The notes: a model not told the origin generated them from the sequence alone. DNA of 64,000 nt from Paenibacillus nasutitermitis (GCF_014641075.1 NZ_BMHP01000004.1:372001-436000); one strand, 5' to 3'. Shown: positions 1 through 9,115, counted from the stretch's first letter. A program made the numbers and translations.

Positions 1-407
1 AAATGACCCGTCTGCGTCCTACCGAGCTGATTCTTCAGGCGGATGAGATCGGCGAGATGCATGAGGAAATCATGCTGTTTCTCATCTGCAACAGCAATTC
101 GGTCGGAGGCTTCGAGAAGCTGGCTCCGGATGCGTCGATTGACGACGGACTTCTGGATGTGATCGTGCTGAAGAAATGCAATCTCGGCGAATTTATCCGG
201 ATTGCGTCCCTGGCGCTGCGCGGCGAGCATCTGAATGATCCGCATGTGGTCCATTTCCAGACCCGTGCGCTCCAGGTGACGACGCCGGATTACATTCAGC
301 TTAATCTGGATGGCGAATATGGGGGGACGCTGCCCTGCACCTTTAATATACTGCCATCGCATCTGGATATCTTTGTAGATGAGGAAGGCAACACGACCTA
401 TAAGTAA
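1..407 (+). CDS. dagK: Diacylglycerol kinase (YegS/DagK family), C-terminal part
   Basis: This is the last 134 codons of a lipid kinase cut by the window edge; the reading frame is open at base 1, so the in-frame ATG at 3 is probably internal. The visible part is the C-terminal beta-rich domain of the DagK/YegS family, with the typical pattern of a GGFxxLAPxAxxxDGxLDV stretch, a helix-rich linker and the late LDGE segment (around residues 101-104 of the fragment) that belongs to the substrate/fold core. Family members phosphorylate diacylglycerol to phosphatidic acid at the membrane, feeding lipoteichoic acid lipid recycling. It lies 31 bases before rlmD, in the same direction, an arrangement commonly seen in Bacillales, so co-transcription is likely. 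The catalytic N-terminal domain is outside the window. Confidence 0.88.
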   Translation, partial: MTRLRPTELILQADEIGEMHEEIMLFLICNSNSVGGFEKLAPDASIDDGLLDVIVLKKCNLGEFIRIASLALRGEHLNDPHVVHFQTRALQVTTPDYIQLNLDGEYGGTLPCTFNILPSHLDIFVDEEGNTTYK

Positions 408-438
408 AACTTGAGAATAACGGAGCGATAGAAGGCAA

Positions 439-1860
439 ATGAATGTGCCAGTCAACAAAAATGATGAAGTCGTCGTCGATATCATCGGCTTGACGCATGA
501 AGGCGAAGGGGTAGGCCGTGCTGACGGCTTTACCCTTTTTATACAGGGGGCGCTTCCCGGCGAGCGTGTGCGCGCCAAAGTGCTGAAGGTAAAGAAGCAG
601 TACGGCTATGCCAAGCTGCAGGAGCTGCTCGCGGTCAGCCCTGACCGCGTGGAAGCGCCGTGCCCGATCTATAAGCAGTGCGGCGGCTGCCAGCTGCAGC
701 ACATGGACTACGCCGCCCAGCTGCGCTGGAAGCGGCAGCATGTGGTGGACAATCTGGAGCGGATCGGCAAGCTGCGCGTCGCTGCGGGTGAAGCCGGCGA
801 TGGCGGCGTGGTTGTGCATCCTGCTCTGGGGATGGACAACCCCTGGCATTACCGCAACAAGGCGCAGGTGCCGATCGGCATGGTGCCGGAAGCGGGAGGG
901 TCGGGCAAAGGCGGGGATATGCGGCTTGTGGCCGGGTTCTATGCCAGAGGCAGCCATCGTATCATCGATATGGATCAGTGCCTGATCCAGCATTCGGTGA
1001 ATGATGAGATCGTAGCCCAGGTGAAGGCCATCGGCCGGGAGCTTGGCATTACGGCCTATAACGAGGAGACAGGCCGCGGACTGCTGCGCCATGTGATGGC
1101 GCGGGTCGGCGTTGTTTCCGGTGAAGCCATGGTGGTGTTGGTCACAAGCGGACCGCGGATTCCGCAGGTCGAGCGCTGGGTCGAGAGGATCCGCAAGGCT
1201 CTTCCGGGTGTGACGAGCATTGTCCAGAACATCAATCCGCGCCGGACGAATGTGATCTTCGGTGACGAGACACGTACCCTGTGGGGGAGCGATGTCATCT
1301 ATGATGAGCTGGACGGCATCCGCTTTGCCATCTCGGCGCGTTCCTTCTATCAGGTGAACCCTGTGCAGACGGTAGAGCTCTACCGCAAGGCGGTGGAATA
1401 TGCCGGGCTTACTGGAACGGAGACCGTGATCGACGCGTATTGCGGAATCGGCACGATCTCGCTGTTCCTGGCCCGCCAGGCGGGACGGGTGTACGGGGTG
1501 GAGGTCGTCCCGGAGGCGATTGAAGATGCCAAGCGCAATGCGGCGCTGAACGGGGTGGACAACGCCGTGTTCGAAGCGGGCTTGTCCGAGGTGGTTATCC
1601 CCCGATGGCGCAAAGAAGGCATAGTGCCTGATGTGATCGTCGTCGATCCGCCGCGCAAAGGCTGCGACGAAGCGCTGCTGGAGACCATTCTGGCCATGAA
1701 GCCGGAGCGTGTGGTGTACGTGTCCTGCAATCCGTCTACACTTGCGAGGGATCTGCGCGTACTGGAGGACGGCGGCTACCGGACCGTTGAGGTTCAGCCG
1801 GTGGATATGTTTCCGTGGACGGTTCATGTGGAGTGCGTAGCTTGGTTGGAATCAGTATAA
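439..1860 (+). CDS. rlmD: 23S rRNA (uracil-5-)-methyltransferase RlmD/RlmCD type
   Basis: A 473-residue TrmA/RumA-family enzyme that uses SAM to form 5-methyluridine in 23S rRNA. An N-terminal TRAM RNA-binding domain occupies about residues 1-60. A 4Fe-4S site is visible as C75, C81 and C84 (Cx5CGGC) plus C181. The Rossmann SAM site reads DAYCGIGTISLFLA, followed by the DPPRKGCDEAL motif and the catalytic cysteine C430 in VSCNPSTLARDL; the late HVEC motif is also present. In Bacillus one enzyme of this type (RlmCD) methylates two positions, so dual specificity is possible here but not shown by sequence. It follows dagK closely and is closed by a strong terminator at 1866-1902. Length and all motifs are complete; a long antisense frame over it is only a shadow. 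Confidence 0.95.
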   Translation: MNVPVNKNDEVVVDIIGLTHEGEGVGRADGFTLFIQGALPGERVRAKVLKVKKQYGYAKLQELLAVSPDRVEAPCPIYKQCGGCQLQHMDYAAQLRWKRQHVVDNLERIGKLRVAAGEAGDGGVVVHPALGMDNPWHYRNKAQVPIGMVPEAGGSGKGGDMRLVAGFYARGSHRIIDMDQCLIQHSVNDEIVAQVKAIGRELGITAYNEETGRGLLRHVMARVGVVSGEAMVVLVTSGPRIPQVERWVERIRKALPGVTSIVQNINPRRTNVIFGDETRTLWGSDVIYDELDGIRFAISARSFYQVNPVQTVELYRKAVEYAGLTGTETVIDAYCGIGTISLFLARQAGRVYGVEVVPEAIEDAKRNAALNGVDNAVFEAGLSEVVIPRWRKEGIVPDVIVVDPPRKGCDEALLETILAMKPERVVYVSCNPSTLARDLRVLEDGGYRTVEVQPVDMFPWTVHVECVAWLESV

Positions 1861-1865
1861 TGTAA

Positions 1866-1902
1866 AAAGAACGAATTTCTGATTGGGGAATTCGTTCTTT
1901 TT
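1866..1902 (+). terminator. Rho-independent terminator of dagK-rlmD
   Basis: A 12-bp perfect stem (AAAGAACGAATT at 1866-1877 with AATTCGTTCTTT at 1889-1900) encloses an 11-base loop and ends in a T-run, starting 5 bases after the rlmD stop. Confidence 0.85.
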
Positions 1903-1984
1903 CATAAACAAGATAGAAATTACCTGTATAATTTAATATAAATAATGGTCAGTAAGGTTGGATGTACAAAATTATTAAGCATGA

Positions 1985-2224
1985 TCTAGCGGTGCCGAAT
2001 ACCTTAATCTTTTAAGATTACAGCTTGATCTCCATGATCAGTATTTCCAAGAATCAGAAACCCGTCCATTCAAAGCCCTTCATCGCTTTTTCAAGATTTA
2101 TGTTAAAGGGTTCAGAGGGGCAAGCGAACTAAGAAATCAATTGATGAGCACGGCGTCTACAGATGAAGTACGTGCGCTTCTGGACGAATTTGCACAGCAT
2201 ATGGATGAGGCTGCAGACAGTTAA
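1985..2224 (+). pseudogene. 5'-truncated gene remnant, unknown family
   Basis: An 79-codon open frame runs from just after a TGA at 1982-1984 to a TAA at 2222-2224 and has no ATG, GTG or TTG near its beginning; the first ATG is about 50 codons in. The peptide is a plausible helical C-terminus (segments such as LLRLQLDLHDQYFQES, FKALHRFFKIYVKGFRG and EVRALLDEFAQHMDEA), which makes chance less likely. It sits between the rlmD terminator and its own terminator at 2240-2267, as the tail of a former gene would. I do not recognise the family. The alternative is a chance open frame. Confidence 0.4.
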
Positions 2225-2239
2225 GTAAGGTAGCGGAGT

Positions 2240-2267
2240 AACTCCGTCCCTTAGGGGATGGAGTTTT
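2240..2267 (+). terminator. Rho-independent terminator
   Basis: AACTCCGTCCC (2240-2250) pairs with GGGATGGAGTT (2255/2256-2265), one G-T pair, followed by a T-run. It closes the remnant frame ending at 2224. Confidence 0.7.
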
Positions 2268-2352
2268 TTGCGGTGTGTTATGGAGGTATTTGTCCTTATT
2301 GGCTGCGGTTGTGTTGTACTGAAGGGCAGATTATTATAATTGTACGATATTC

Positions 2353-2649
2353 ATGATACATGGAGTGATGACCTTGAGATACACCGATTATATCCGCCTG
2401 AAAACAGGTAGCAACCAATCTGTAGGAAAGTTTGGCGACGATATCTACGCGTATGAGGTCTTAACGGGGATCGCCGACAGCCCGGAGTACCACCAAATTT
2501 CTAAGAAAGAATTCGAATCGTTTGAAACTTGGAGCCAGGAGTACATTACGGATCTTAAAAAGGTATATGAAATCATTAACCGCCCTGTCATCTGCAGCGG
2601 TTACCTAGGAAGAGCGGAGTTGAATACTTCCCTGCTTCGGGATATTTAG
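2353..2649 (+). CDS. Small hypothetical protein (98 aa)
   Basis: An unrecognised small protein of up to 98 residues with no signal peptide or membrane segment. The central part has a charged, aromatic pattern (ISKKEFESFETWSQEYI) and one CSGYLGRAEL stretch near the end. The start is uncertain: ATG at 2353, ATG at 2368, or a TTG at 2374 that is best placed behind a GGAG sequence (2362-2365). It stands alone between two terminators (2240-2267 and 2799-2825), so it is probably a single-gene unit. Codon use looks like that of the neighbours. No function can be given. Confidence 0.5.
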   Translation: MIHGVMTLRYTDYIRLKTGSNQSVGKFGDDIYAYEVLTGIADSPEYHQISKKEFESFETWSQEYITDLKKVYEIINRPVICSGYLGRAELNTSLLRDI

Positions 2650-2798
2650 TCCAGGAATGGACAAGAAATGGCCGATTCGATGGTCTATGAATGTTAATCG
2701 GCTTTCTGCGGCCATTATGTTTTGACCAGAAATCATGTTTTATTCGTCTTTACGCCAGTGGATAGGGATATAAAATAGAGAAAAGAAGCAATGACAAG

Positions 2799-2825
2799 AA
2801 ACCCTTCTAGCGAAGGGTTTTTGTT
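2799..2825 (+). terminator. Rho-independent terminator
   Basis: A 9-bp perfect stem AAACCCTTC (2799-2807) and GAAGGGTTT (2812-2820) with a TAGC loop and a following T-rich run. It lies between the small protein ending at 2649 and the DUF4317 gene. Confidence 0.8.
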
Positions 2826-2876
2826 TCATTTATACTTATAAAGCCAATTTACTTTCTAGGAGTTGTCTGACGAACT

Positions 2877-4058
2877 ATGAACAAGAAAGAAGTCGCACAC
2901 ATACGCAAGCAGTTTAAGCTGGATAATGAATTGATGAGTATTTACGATATTCTTAACGTGTACATTATGAAGGAAACGAACGAAATTTATCACCGGGAGC
3001 GGAATCCCTTTGAGTTAGTGGACCGGGAGAAGCAGGAGCTGTACATGGGCAATTTCAAAAAGCTGCTGACCGGTGAATTGGATCATAAGCTGTTCGAGTT
3101 GAAGTTCCAGGAGGAAGCGGAAGACCCTTCGCGGGTCCTGCTTCACCAAGCTCTGGTGACTGGAGATCCGGAGGAGTGGCAGGATCTGATGTTGCTATTG
3201 GTGGACAAAATTATGGCGGACACGACGTATGAACGGGATACGGTAATCACGTTCGTACGCGGACAATACTACCGGCCGACCAAGGCGAGGAATGAGGAAG
3301 CCGAGGAGACAGGGAAAGACGAAGTGTTCGGACATCCGTTCATTCTATGCAGTGTGAACTCTACGGAGAAGCAGCGGAAGGCCCTCTTGTTCGACTATGT
3401 GGAGAGAGAGTTTAAGTACAATATCATTGTAGATCCGATTATCAAGCTCAGTACACCGGAGCAAGGATTCTTTTTTCCCAGTGTGACTGATGGTTATTCG
3501 GACGTGAACCGGGTTCTATATTGTACGGGGAAATCGAATGATCCGAATCCACATTTCATCTCTGAGGTTTTGAATGCGGAACGGTCTATGACGGCACTGG
3601 AAGAGAGAGAGATCTTTGAAGACATCGTGAAGGAAGTGACGGGTGAACAGCTGGATGCAGCCACGCTCGCACATGTGTACGAGGAGATCCATCAAGTGAT
3701 TGAATCCCACGAGGATGAGGAAGAACCTCCGAAGCTGGATTATACCGATTTGGAACGCGTGCTGACAGCAAGCGGCGTAGATCATGTGACAAAAGAAGCC
3801 GTGGAACGGGCGTTTGAGACCATCGTTGACGATAAGAACTATGAACTGAAGGCGAAAAGTGTTATCCCGAAATTCACGTCAAAATCGATAAAGATCGATA
3901 CCAAGGTAGCCACGATTACAATCAGTCCACAGGATTTAAGGTATATTAAACAGGTGAGTTTTCAAGGCAAACGCTGCATTATGATTGAGGTTGACGAAGA
4001 CGCCGTCATCGAGGGCTTTACGCTGAGCACAGAGACGTTACTGGAAAAAGCGGATTGA
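2877..4058 (+). CDS. DUF4317 domain-containing protein
   Basis: A 393-residue cytoplasmic protein that matches my recollection of the DUF4317 family along its whole length: the characteristic opening MNKKEVAHIRKQFK, then a GNFKKLLTGELDHKLFELKF segment, and a C-terminal domain ending near residue 393. No membrane segment or signal peptide is seen. A TAGGAG sequence lies about 14 bases before the ATG, slightly far but the only candidate. Acidic stretches (HEDEEEPP near residue 280) are a local oddity. The gene stands alone between a terminator upstream and an IS-remnant region downstream. The molecular role of DUF4317 proteins is not known to me. Confidence 0.8.
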   Translation: MNKKEVAHIRKQFKLDNELMSIYDILNVYIMKETNEIYHRERNPFELVDREKQELYMGNFKKLLTGELDHKLFELKFQEEAEDPSRVLLHQALVTGDPEEWQDLMLLLVDKIMADTTYERDTVITFVRGQYYRPTKARNEEAEETGKDEVFGHPFILCSVNSTEKQRKALLFDYVEREFKYNIIVDPIIKLSTPEQGFFFPSVTDGYSDVNRVLYCTGKSNDPNPHFISEVLNAERSMTALEEREIFEDIVKEVTGEQLDAATLAHVYEEIHQVIESHEDEEEPPKLDYTDLERVLTASGVDHVTKEAVERAFETIVDDKNYELKAKSVIPKFTSKSIKIDTKVATITISPQDLRYIKQVSFQGKRCIMIEVDEDAVIEGFTLSTETLLEKAD

Positions 4059-4213
4059 AGGGAAAACAGCCTTTGAATTGGATTTCGCATACGTCACACC
4101 AGTAGCTTAATGAGCACCCCTTACGATGTGGTATTATCCCCTTCAAGTAGACACTCAAAAAACCCTTCATGTTATCATGGAGGTTTGAGTGACAACGTGG
4201 AGGGGATATTTTT

Positions 4214-4300
4214 ATGGCTAACAGGGACAAACATTCCAGACGTATACAGAAGAATTCAAATTGAGGACGGTCAGAGCCTATCTGGTCGCCCAGCATGTAC
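4214..4300 (+). pseudogene. IS3-family OrfA N-terminal remnant
   Basis: An ATG at 4214, behind a good GGAGGGGA ribosome site, opens with MANRDKHSRR; after one frame shift the text continues as YTEEFKLRTVRAYL, the usual start of IS3 OrfA helix-turn-helix proteins. The frame then closes and the sequence runs into IS630-like coding. It is a short, non-functional piece. Confidence 0.5.
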
Positions 4301-4341
4301 GTCATCACGCAGTATCCGCAGGACATGAATGACTTTCCAGC

Positions 4342-4623
4342 ATGTCGCCCAGCAGCGTGTTTCGTTTGCTTAACGCAAATGAACTCCAGCCGCTGTCTTT
4401 CGACGAAAAGCCCGGCATCAAGCCATTGTCAATACAGCGGAAGACTTGCCCGGTGCCGGGTGAGCACCCCACGATCAGTCGGGACTCCGAGTATAAAAGA
4501 AACGGCACATTAAGTTTGCTGGCCGGCATTGACCTGGTCACAGGAGAAGTAATCGGCTCAATTGAAGAGCGGCACCGTAGCCGTGAGTTCGTTGATTTTC
4601 TAAAGAAGTTGGATGCGCATTGA
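4342..4623 (+). pseudogene. IS630-family transposase, partial DDE domain
   Basis: The 93-residue frame contains the first acidic motif of IS630/Tc1-type transposases (FDEKPGIKPL), followed by VPGEHPTISRDSEYKRNGT and SLLAGIDLVTGEVIG, then ERHRSREFVDFLKKLDAH. This covers the first part of the catalytic core only; the remaining acidic residues and the C-terminus are missing, and the N-terminus is replaced by IS3 sequence. It cannot be active. Confidence 0.7.
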
Positions 4624-4689
4624 AGCGATAACACGTCATGAACGTTATATCAGGAGCATTCTACTAGCTGTTTTCGCCAAACGAAAATA

Positions 4690-5043
4690 GCCAATTACTG
4701 ACGGGCCACATCGTTGCGTTCCGACAACTGCCAAGCGACAATTTCGTTGTTGAATAGATCTTGAATGACGGATAAATAATGGAATTTTGTTCCCTCAGAG
4801 ATATAGGTAATATCCGTCACCATTTTTTGCTGCGGGGCTGTGGCATGGAATTGACGTTTTAAGCGATTCATAGACAACAGAAGGTGTGTAACTGGACTGC
4901 TTCCGCTTCTCTCGAATGATCAATTGGATCAATAGCTCTTTCATGATTCGCCGCACTCCCCATTCTTCCATTTTTTTACCCACACCTTCAGTTGGGAACA
5001 GTTACGAATTCCTTCTCGTTCAGCTACCACTTTGTAGCTCAAA
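4690..5043 (-). pseudogene. IS3-family transposase remnant (OrfA end plus OrfB segment)
   Basis: Read on the minus strand, the piece begins with an OrfA-like KVVAEREGIRNCSQLKVW segment, shifts frame into WGVRRIMKELLIQ, and then into an OrfB segment (NRLKRQFHATAPQQKMVTD, ITYISEGTKFHYLSVIQDLF, NNEIVAWQLSERND) that carries the first catalytic aspartate of the DDE core (TDITY). At least two frame shifts and internal deletions are needed to join the parts, and the OrfB C-terminus is absent. Confidence 0.65.
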
Positions 5044-5050
5044 GAACCTT

Positions 5051-5340
5051 CTAAATACGTTGCGTCCAGACTTCATAAGAGTAGCCCAATTCTTTGGGTT
5101 TCTGGCAAGCCAGTGAAATCACCCAAGCTTTAGCTTCTGGCGTTACGACAGCGGGTCTGCCAGAGCGTTGTTCATCACCTAAGGCGGCCTCAGGCCCGAG
5201 CGCCAGCGCTTTTTCTACACATCGATTGACCTTGGGAACGGTTGTGCCCAAGCTTCAGCAATTTTAGGCACACTTAAGCCATCTGCATACTGAAGAAGCT
5301 TGTACAAAGCAGGCTGCGGCAAGCAAAACGCCTCTGTCGT
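5051..5340 (-). pseudogene. IS630-family transposase N-terminal remnant
   Basis: On the minus strand the piece starts with LPQPALYKLLQYADGLSVPK, shifts frame, and continues as TTVPKVNRCVEKALALGPEA, then SGRPAVVTPEAKAWVISLA and KPKELGYSYEVWTQ. This is the helix-turn-helix half of IS630 transposases. It stops where IS3 sequence begins, so no catalytic core follows. It is opposite in direction to the IS630 catalytic scrap at 4342-4623, so the two are either different copies or products of an inversion. Confidence 0.65.
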
Positions 5341-5425
5341 CCTCTGGACAGAGAATGGCGTTATTGTCGGAGACATTTCAGCAAGGTATAGAGATTTCTA
5401 TACTTTCTAAAATGTCAAAAAACGG

Positions 5426-5507
5426 CCTATTCCAAATAGGAAATGTCCTAATTTTCAAATCCGAATCGCTATCATTAATTTGTGGAACCGCTTACGTTGG
5501 CGGTTCC
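5426..5507 (+). promoter_or_regulatory. Two palindromes upstream of the GH123 gene
   Basis: The 270 bases before the GH123 gene hold no gene but two perfect inverted repeats: CCTATT-CCA-AATAGG at 5426-5440 and GGAACCGC (5484-5491) with GCGGTTCC (5500-5507). The second has no T-run behind it, so an operator or a leader hairpin is more likely than a terminator. The binding protein is unknown. Confidence 0.3.
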
Positions 5508-5617
5508 TGCCACCATCAACCGATCGGCAAAGGAGGAATTATGCACATCAGGCTACGTCATCGATTACCGCGCTGGACGGGAAATTGCAACATTAAGCGA
5601 AAAGGAGAGTTGAGCTT

Positions 5618-8600
5618 ATGTACAAAGGGAAAAGAGTTTGGGGCATTTTTCTGGCATTCATAATCGGTCTCGGCACGATGTTCTCGGGAGGATCCGCGGC
5701 CCATGCAAACTATGTCGAGGTATGGACAGAGTCGTCATACGTCAATGTCTTCCGCCATACGATCCGAATGCCGGATTCCGGCGCTTCGATCAAGCTCTCA
5801 GCCGCCAAGAACGAATACGAAGCGGCGCAAATTCTCATCCGGAGGGATTCGGCGTTCACCGTCAACGGAGTATCGTTCACCAATCTGACAAGCGGCGGGA
5901 ATACGATCGCTTCCAGCAATCTCAAGTTCCAGTACGTCGAGTACGAGTATTTGAACGCCAACTCCGATCAAATGCTCAATGTCGTCAGGCGAGGCCCGGG
6001 CCATTACCCGGAATCTCTGTCGAACAATGCGACGATCGCCGTGGCCGCCAATGCGACACAACCGATCTGGATCAGGGCTTATATTCCCAAGAATGCGGCG
6101 GCCGGCGTATATACAGGCACCGCTATCGTGCAGACGTCCCAGGGAAACCATACTGTCGGCATTACGGTCGACGTCAGGAACGTCACGATGCCGGATACCG
6201 ATGACGGAGCATTCACGAGCGCGCAATGGATGCAGTTCTACGGTCCGGACTCCACCGACGTTATCAATGGGGACAATCTTCAAAACGCTTACGGTTATCC
6301 GCGTCTGTCCGCCGATTGGTGGACGCTGATGGATAACTTCGCCGAGAACGCGAAAATCTTCCGGACAAACAGCATTCCGGTCAACTACGTGTATATGCTG
6401 CTTGACGGAGGTTCCACCGTCGATGCCAACGGAACCTATACGTTCAATTGGAGCGTATTCGACCAGGTGATCCAGTATTTCATCGATAAAGGCGTGGTCA
6501 AGCGGCTGGAAGGCTTTACGACGGGCGTCATCATCGACAGGGACGCGAACGGCAATCCGTATCGGAACTGGATTCTGAATACGCCGAACGATCCCAAGCT
6601 CGTTAACTGGATCAATCAGTTTTTCCCGGCCCTGAAGGCTCATCTGGAGAGCAAGACGCTTCCGGACGGCAGAACCTGGGCCGATATCTGGTGGCAGCAC
6701 GTCCGGGATGAGCCCAGCAGCCAAGCGATCGTCGACGAGTATGTGAACCTCGCGGACAAGGTCAGGGTCCATTGGCCGGATATCAAATTCGGAGATGCCA
6801 TCAACAGATCTTATCACACGCAATTGGCGGGTTACGTCAGCGTCTGGGTGCCCCAATCCGATCTTTTCGACAACAACCAGGCGTTCTTCGAAGCAAGAAA
6901 GGCGGCGCCGTACAACGAGGAAGTATGGACCTATACGTGCGCAGAGCCAAGGGGCATGTACCTGAACCGGACGATCGACCAGCCCGTATGGATGAACAGG
7001 GCTATGTCCTGGTATGCCTACAACACGGGGACTACCGGCTACCTGCATTACGGCTACAATCATTGGGATTTGGCGATGAATAACCAGTTTATTAAAGGAG
7101 ATCTGCATCTCGTCCAGCCTGACGCGCCGAACAAGAAGCTGAAAAATTCGATTCGGCTTGAGGCGCAGCGCGACGGCATCGAGGATTACGAGCTGCTCAA
7201 AATACTGGAGCAGACGAATCCGGAGATGGCCAAGGGCATCGCTTCCAGCCTTGTCACGAACGGCACGGTCTACTCCCGGGACATCGGCAAGATGATCCGG
7301 ATGCGGGAACTGCTGCTGAGCGCGGCGGCTGGAGAACCAATCTTCAGCATCGCGGCAGGCAAGACAGCCACGGCTTCCTCCCAGCAGACGGGAAGCGAAG
7401 CTTCCAAAGCGGTGGACGGGAACGCAGCCACCAAGTGGCAGAGCGGCGCGGCGGGCTCGCAGTGGATCAGCGTGGATCTCGGCGCGCAATACCAGATCGA
7501 CGCCGTCAAGATCAAATGGGGTATGCCTTCTGCGACGAGTTACAAAATCCAAACCTCCTATAACGGCACCAATTGGGCCGATGCGGCGACGATCTCCGGA
7601 GGCAACGGAGGGGACGATTTCAGCGCGCTAAACACCAAAGGCCGATACCTGCGGATCAGCGCCACCGCCGGCAGCGGGAGCAGCTACGCCATGTTCAGTC
7701 TGGAGGCGGCGGGTCGAGCGCTGCCGAAAGCCAATCTGGCGGGCGGGAAGGCTTATGCGAAATCGGAGGCGCCGTATGCGACATACTCCGACCTGAATAA
7801 CGGCGAATCGACGGACGGCGTCTTCTCGACGAATTATATGGACTTCCACAACTACGGCTACACCGGAACGAACGACCAGACCAAATCCGTGGACGTCACG
7901 GTGGATCTGGGAGCCGTGCAGTGGGTGAACGAAGTGAAGATCCGCAGGCTTGAGGAATCCAATATCCGCTATTCGCCCGATAGCGTGGAAATCTTCACCA
8001 GCAAGGACAACGTCAATTTTACGCCCGCTGGTAAGCTCACCTACGCGACCAGCACCGACGGACTATGGTACGAATTTACGTTTCTCGACGCTTCGGCGAA
8101 ATACGTCAAGGTCAATTTCAAGAAGACGCTCAATACGGCTGCATTCGCGGACTGGATGTTCATAGGCGAAATTGAAGTGTACGGAGCCACCTCGTCGCCG
8201 CTGGCGAATCTGGCGCTGGGCAAGACGTACGTCAAATCGGAACAGCCGCTGGTAGCTTACCCGGACACGAACGGCACAGAATCGACCGATGGCATCCTCT
8301 CGGGCGATTACGGTGACGGCAAATCCTACGGCTTCTTCGTTCCCGTCGGCACAACCAAGACGGTCACTATCACGATCGACCTGGGAAGCGACAAGACGGT
8401 CAATCTGGTCAAGCTCAGACGATTCGAATCGGGGGGGAGCGGATACGGACCTGACAACATCGTAGTGTCCACCAGCACAAACGCGGCTCCGAACACGTTC
8501 GTGACCCGGGGCGAAACCTCCTGGTACAACGGATGGTGGTATGACATCTCTTTCTCCAATGACACGGCGCGCTACGTGAAGCTGGCCATTACCAAAACGG

Positions 8601-9115
8601 GCGTTTCCGGCGCCGACCACTTGTTTCTGGACGAGATCGGCGTATTCGGCACCGAACCTGCCGCATCCAACCTGGCGGCCGGACTGACGTATACCAAGTC
8701 GGCGGCTCCGGACGCCGTTTATCCGGACACAGGCAATCTGGAAGCGACAAACGGCGTTCTGGCGGGGATGTATACGGACGGAAAGTCCTTCGGTTACCCG
8801 CTGACAAGTGGCCAGATCCGAACCGTCAGCTTCGTCTTCGACCTGGGCTCGGCCAAAATCGTGAATCTGGTGAAGCTGCTGGCTTACAGCGGCTCCGTGC
8901 ACAACTATAAGCCGGACAGCGTCACGGTAGCGACGAGTTTGGACAATATCGCTTATACGACGAAAGGTATAGTTTCGACCCCCGTCAACAACTGGTTCGC
9001 CTCAAGCTTCGCCAACACAAGCGCAAGATATGTCAAATTGACAGTCTCGAAGACTTACGGAACGACTTTTGCCGACTGGCTCTTCCTCGACGAGATGGAG
9101 ATCTACGGTTTCTAA
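5618..9115 (+). CDS. Secreted GH123-type (DUF4091) glycoside hydrolase with discoidin-like repeats
   Basis: A 1165-residue exported protein. The start has AAAGGAG 9 bases upstream and a signal peptide of about 30 residues ending in SAAHA. An N-terminal beta domain (about 31-185) precedes a TIM-barrel region (about 190-545) of the DUF4091/GH123 type. A DE pair at D364-E365 in HVRDEP corresponds to the acid pair of GH123 beta-N-acetylgalactosaminidases, which act by substrate-assisted catalysis. A F5/8 type C (discoidin, CBM32-like) domain follows at about 570-695, then three 150-residue discoidin-like repeats starting near 706, 860 and 1016, each opening with an A-K-SE/A-P ... DG pattern. The domains suggest cell-surface or extracellular attack on GalNAc-containing glycans. 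It is a single-gene unit, convergent with the DegT/ceramidase pseudogene, with a shared terminator. Substrate is inferred, not shown. Confidence 0.8.
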   Translation: MYKGKRVWGIFLAFIIGLGTMFSGGSAAHANYVEVWTESSYVNVFRHTIRMPDSGASIKLSAAKNEYEAAQILIRRDSAFTVNGVSFTNLTSGGNTIASSNLKFQYVEYEYLNANSDQMLNVVRRGPGHYPESLSNNATIAVAANATQPIWIRAYIPKNAAAGVYTGTAIVQTSQGNHTVGITVDVRNVTMPDTDDGAFTSAQWMQFYGPDSTDVINGDNLQNAYGYPRLSADWWTLMDNFAENAKIFRTNSIPVNYVYMLLDGGSTVDANGTYTFNWSVFDQVIQYFIDKGVVKRLEGFTTGVIIDRDANGNPYRNWILNTPNDPKLVNWINQFFPALKAHLESKTLPDGRTWADIWWQHVRDEPSSQAIVDEYVNLADKVRVHWPDIKFGDAINRSYHTQLAGYVSVWVPQSDLFDNNQAFFEARKAAPYNEEVWTYTCAEPRGMYLNRTIDQPVWMNRAMSWYAYNTGTTGYLHYGYNHWDLAMNNQFIKGDLHLVQPDAPNKKLKNSIRLEAQRDGIEDYELLKILEQTNPEMAKGIASSLVTNGTVYSRDIGKMIRMRELLLSAAAGEPIFSIAAGKTATASSQQTGSEASKAVDGNAATKWQSGAAGSQWISVDLGAQYQIDAVKIKWGMPSATSYKIQTSYNGTNWADAATISGGNGGDDFSALNTKGRYLRISATAGSGSSYAMFSLEAAGRALPKANLAGGKAYAKSEAPYATYSDLNNGESTDGVFSTNYMDFHNYGYTGTNDQTKSVDVTVDLGAVQWVNEVKIRRLEESNIRYSPDSVEIFTSKDNVNFTPAGKLTYATSTDGLWYEFTFLDASAKYVKVNFKKTLNTAAFADWMFIGEIEVYGATSSPLANLALGKTYVKSEQPLVAYPDTNGTESTDGILSGDYGDGKSYGFFVPVGTTKTVTITIDLGSDKTVNLVKLRRFESGGSGYGPDNIVVSTSTNAAPNTFVTRGETSWYNGWWYDISFSNDTARYVKLAITKTGVSGADHLFLDEIGVFGTEPAASNLAAGLTYTKSAAPDAVYPDTGNLEATNGVLAGMYTDGKSFGYPLTSGQIRTVSFVFDLGSAKIVNLVKLLAYSGSVHNYKPDSVTVATSLDNIAYTTKGIVSTPVNNWFASSFANTSARYVKLTVSKTYGTTFADWLFLDEMEIYGF

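Larger units (their letters stand above)
4128..5350. mobile_element. Composite of decayed IS3-family and IS630-family fragments
   Basis: Four transposase scraps abut here with no intact gene: an IS3 OrfA start (+, 4214-4300), an IS630 catalytic segment (+, 4342-4623), an IS3 OrfA/OrfB segment (-, 4690-5043) and an IS630 N-terminal segment (-, 5051-5340). The stretch CCCCTTCAAGTAGACA near 4138-4153 resembles the terminal sequences of IS3-type elements. Scraps of the same two families on opposite strands suggest insertion of one element into another followed by inversion and deletion. Exact ends cannot be set by eye. Confidence 0.6.

Noticed and set aside
343..1827. Minus-strand open frame of 494 codons across the rlmD gene
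   Set aside because: It mirrors the codon structure of rlmD, which has a complete set of family motifs on the plus strand; the antisense product is Arg/His-rich and has no recognisable domain or ribosome site.
5798..7552. Minus-strand open frame of 584 codons inside the GH123 gene
   Set aside because: Shadow of a GC-rich coding region; the product is rich in Arg, Val and Asp with no domain, while the plus strand has a signal peptide and known domains.
8063..8902. Minus-strand open frame of 279 codons inside the same gene
   Set aside because: Same reason: antisense to discoidin-like repeats, with no start context and no family likeness.
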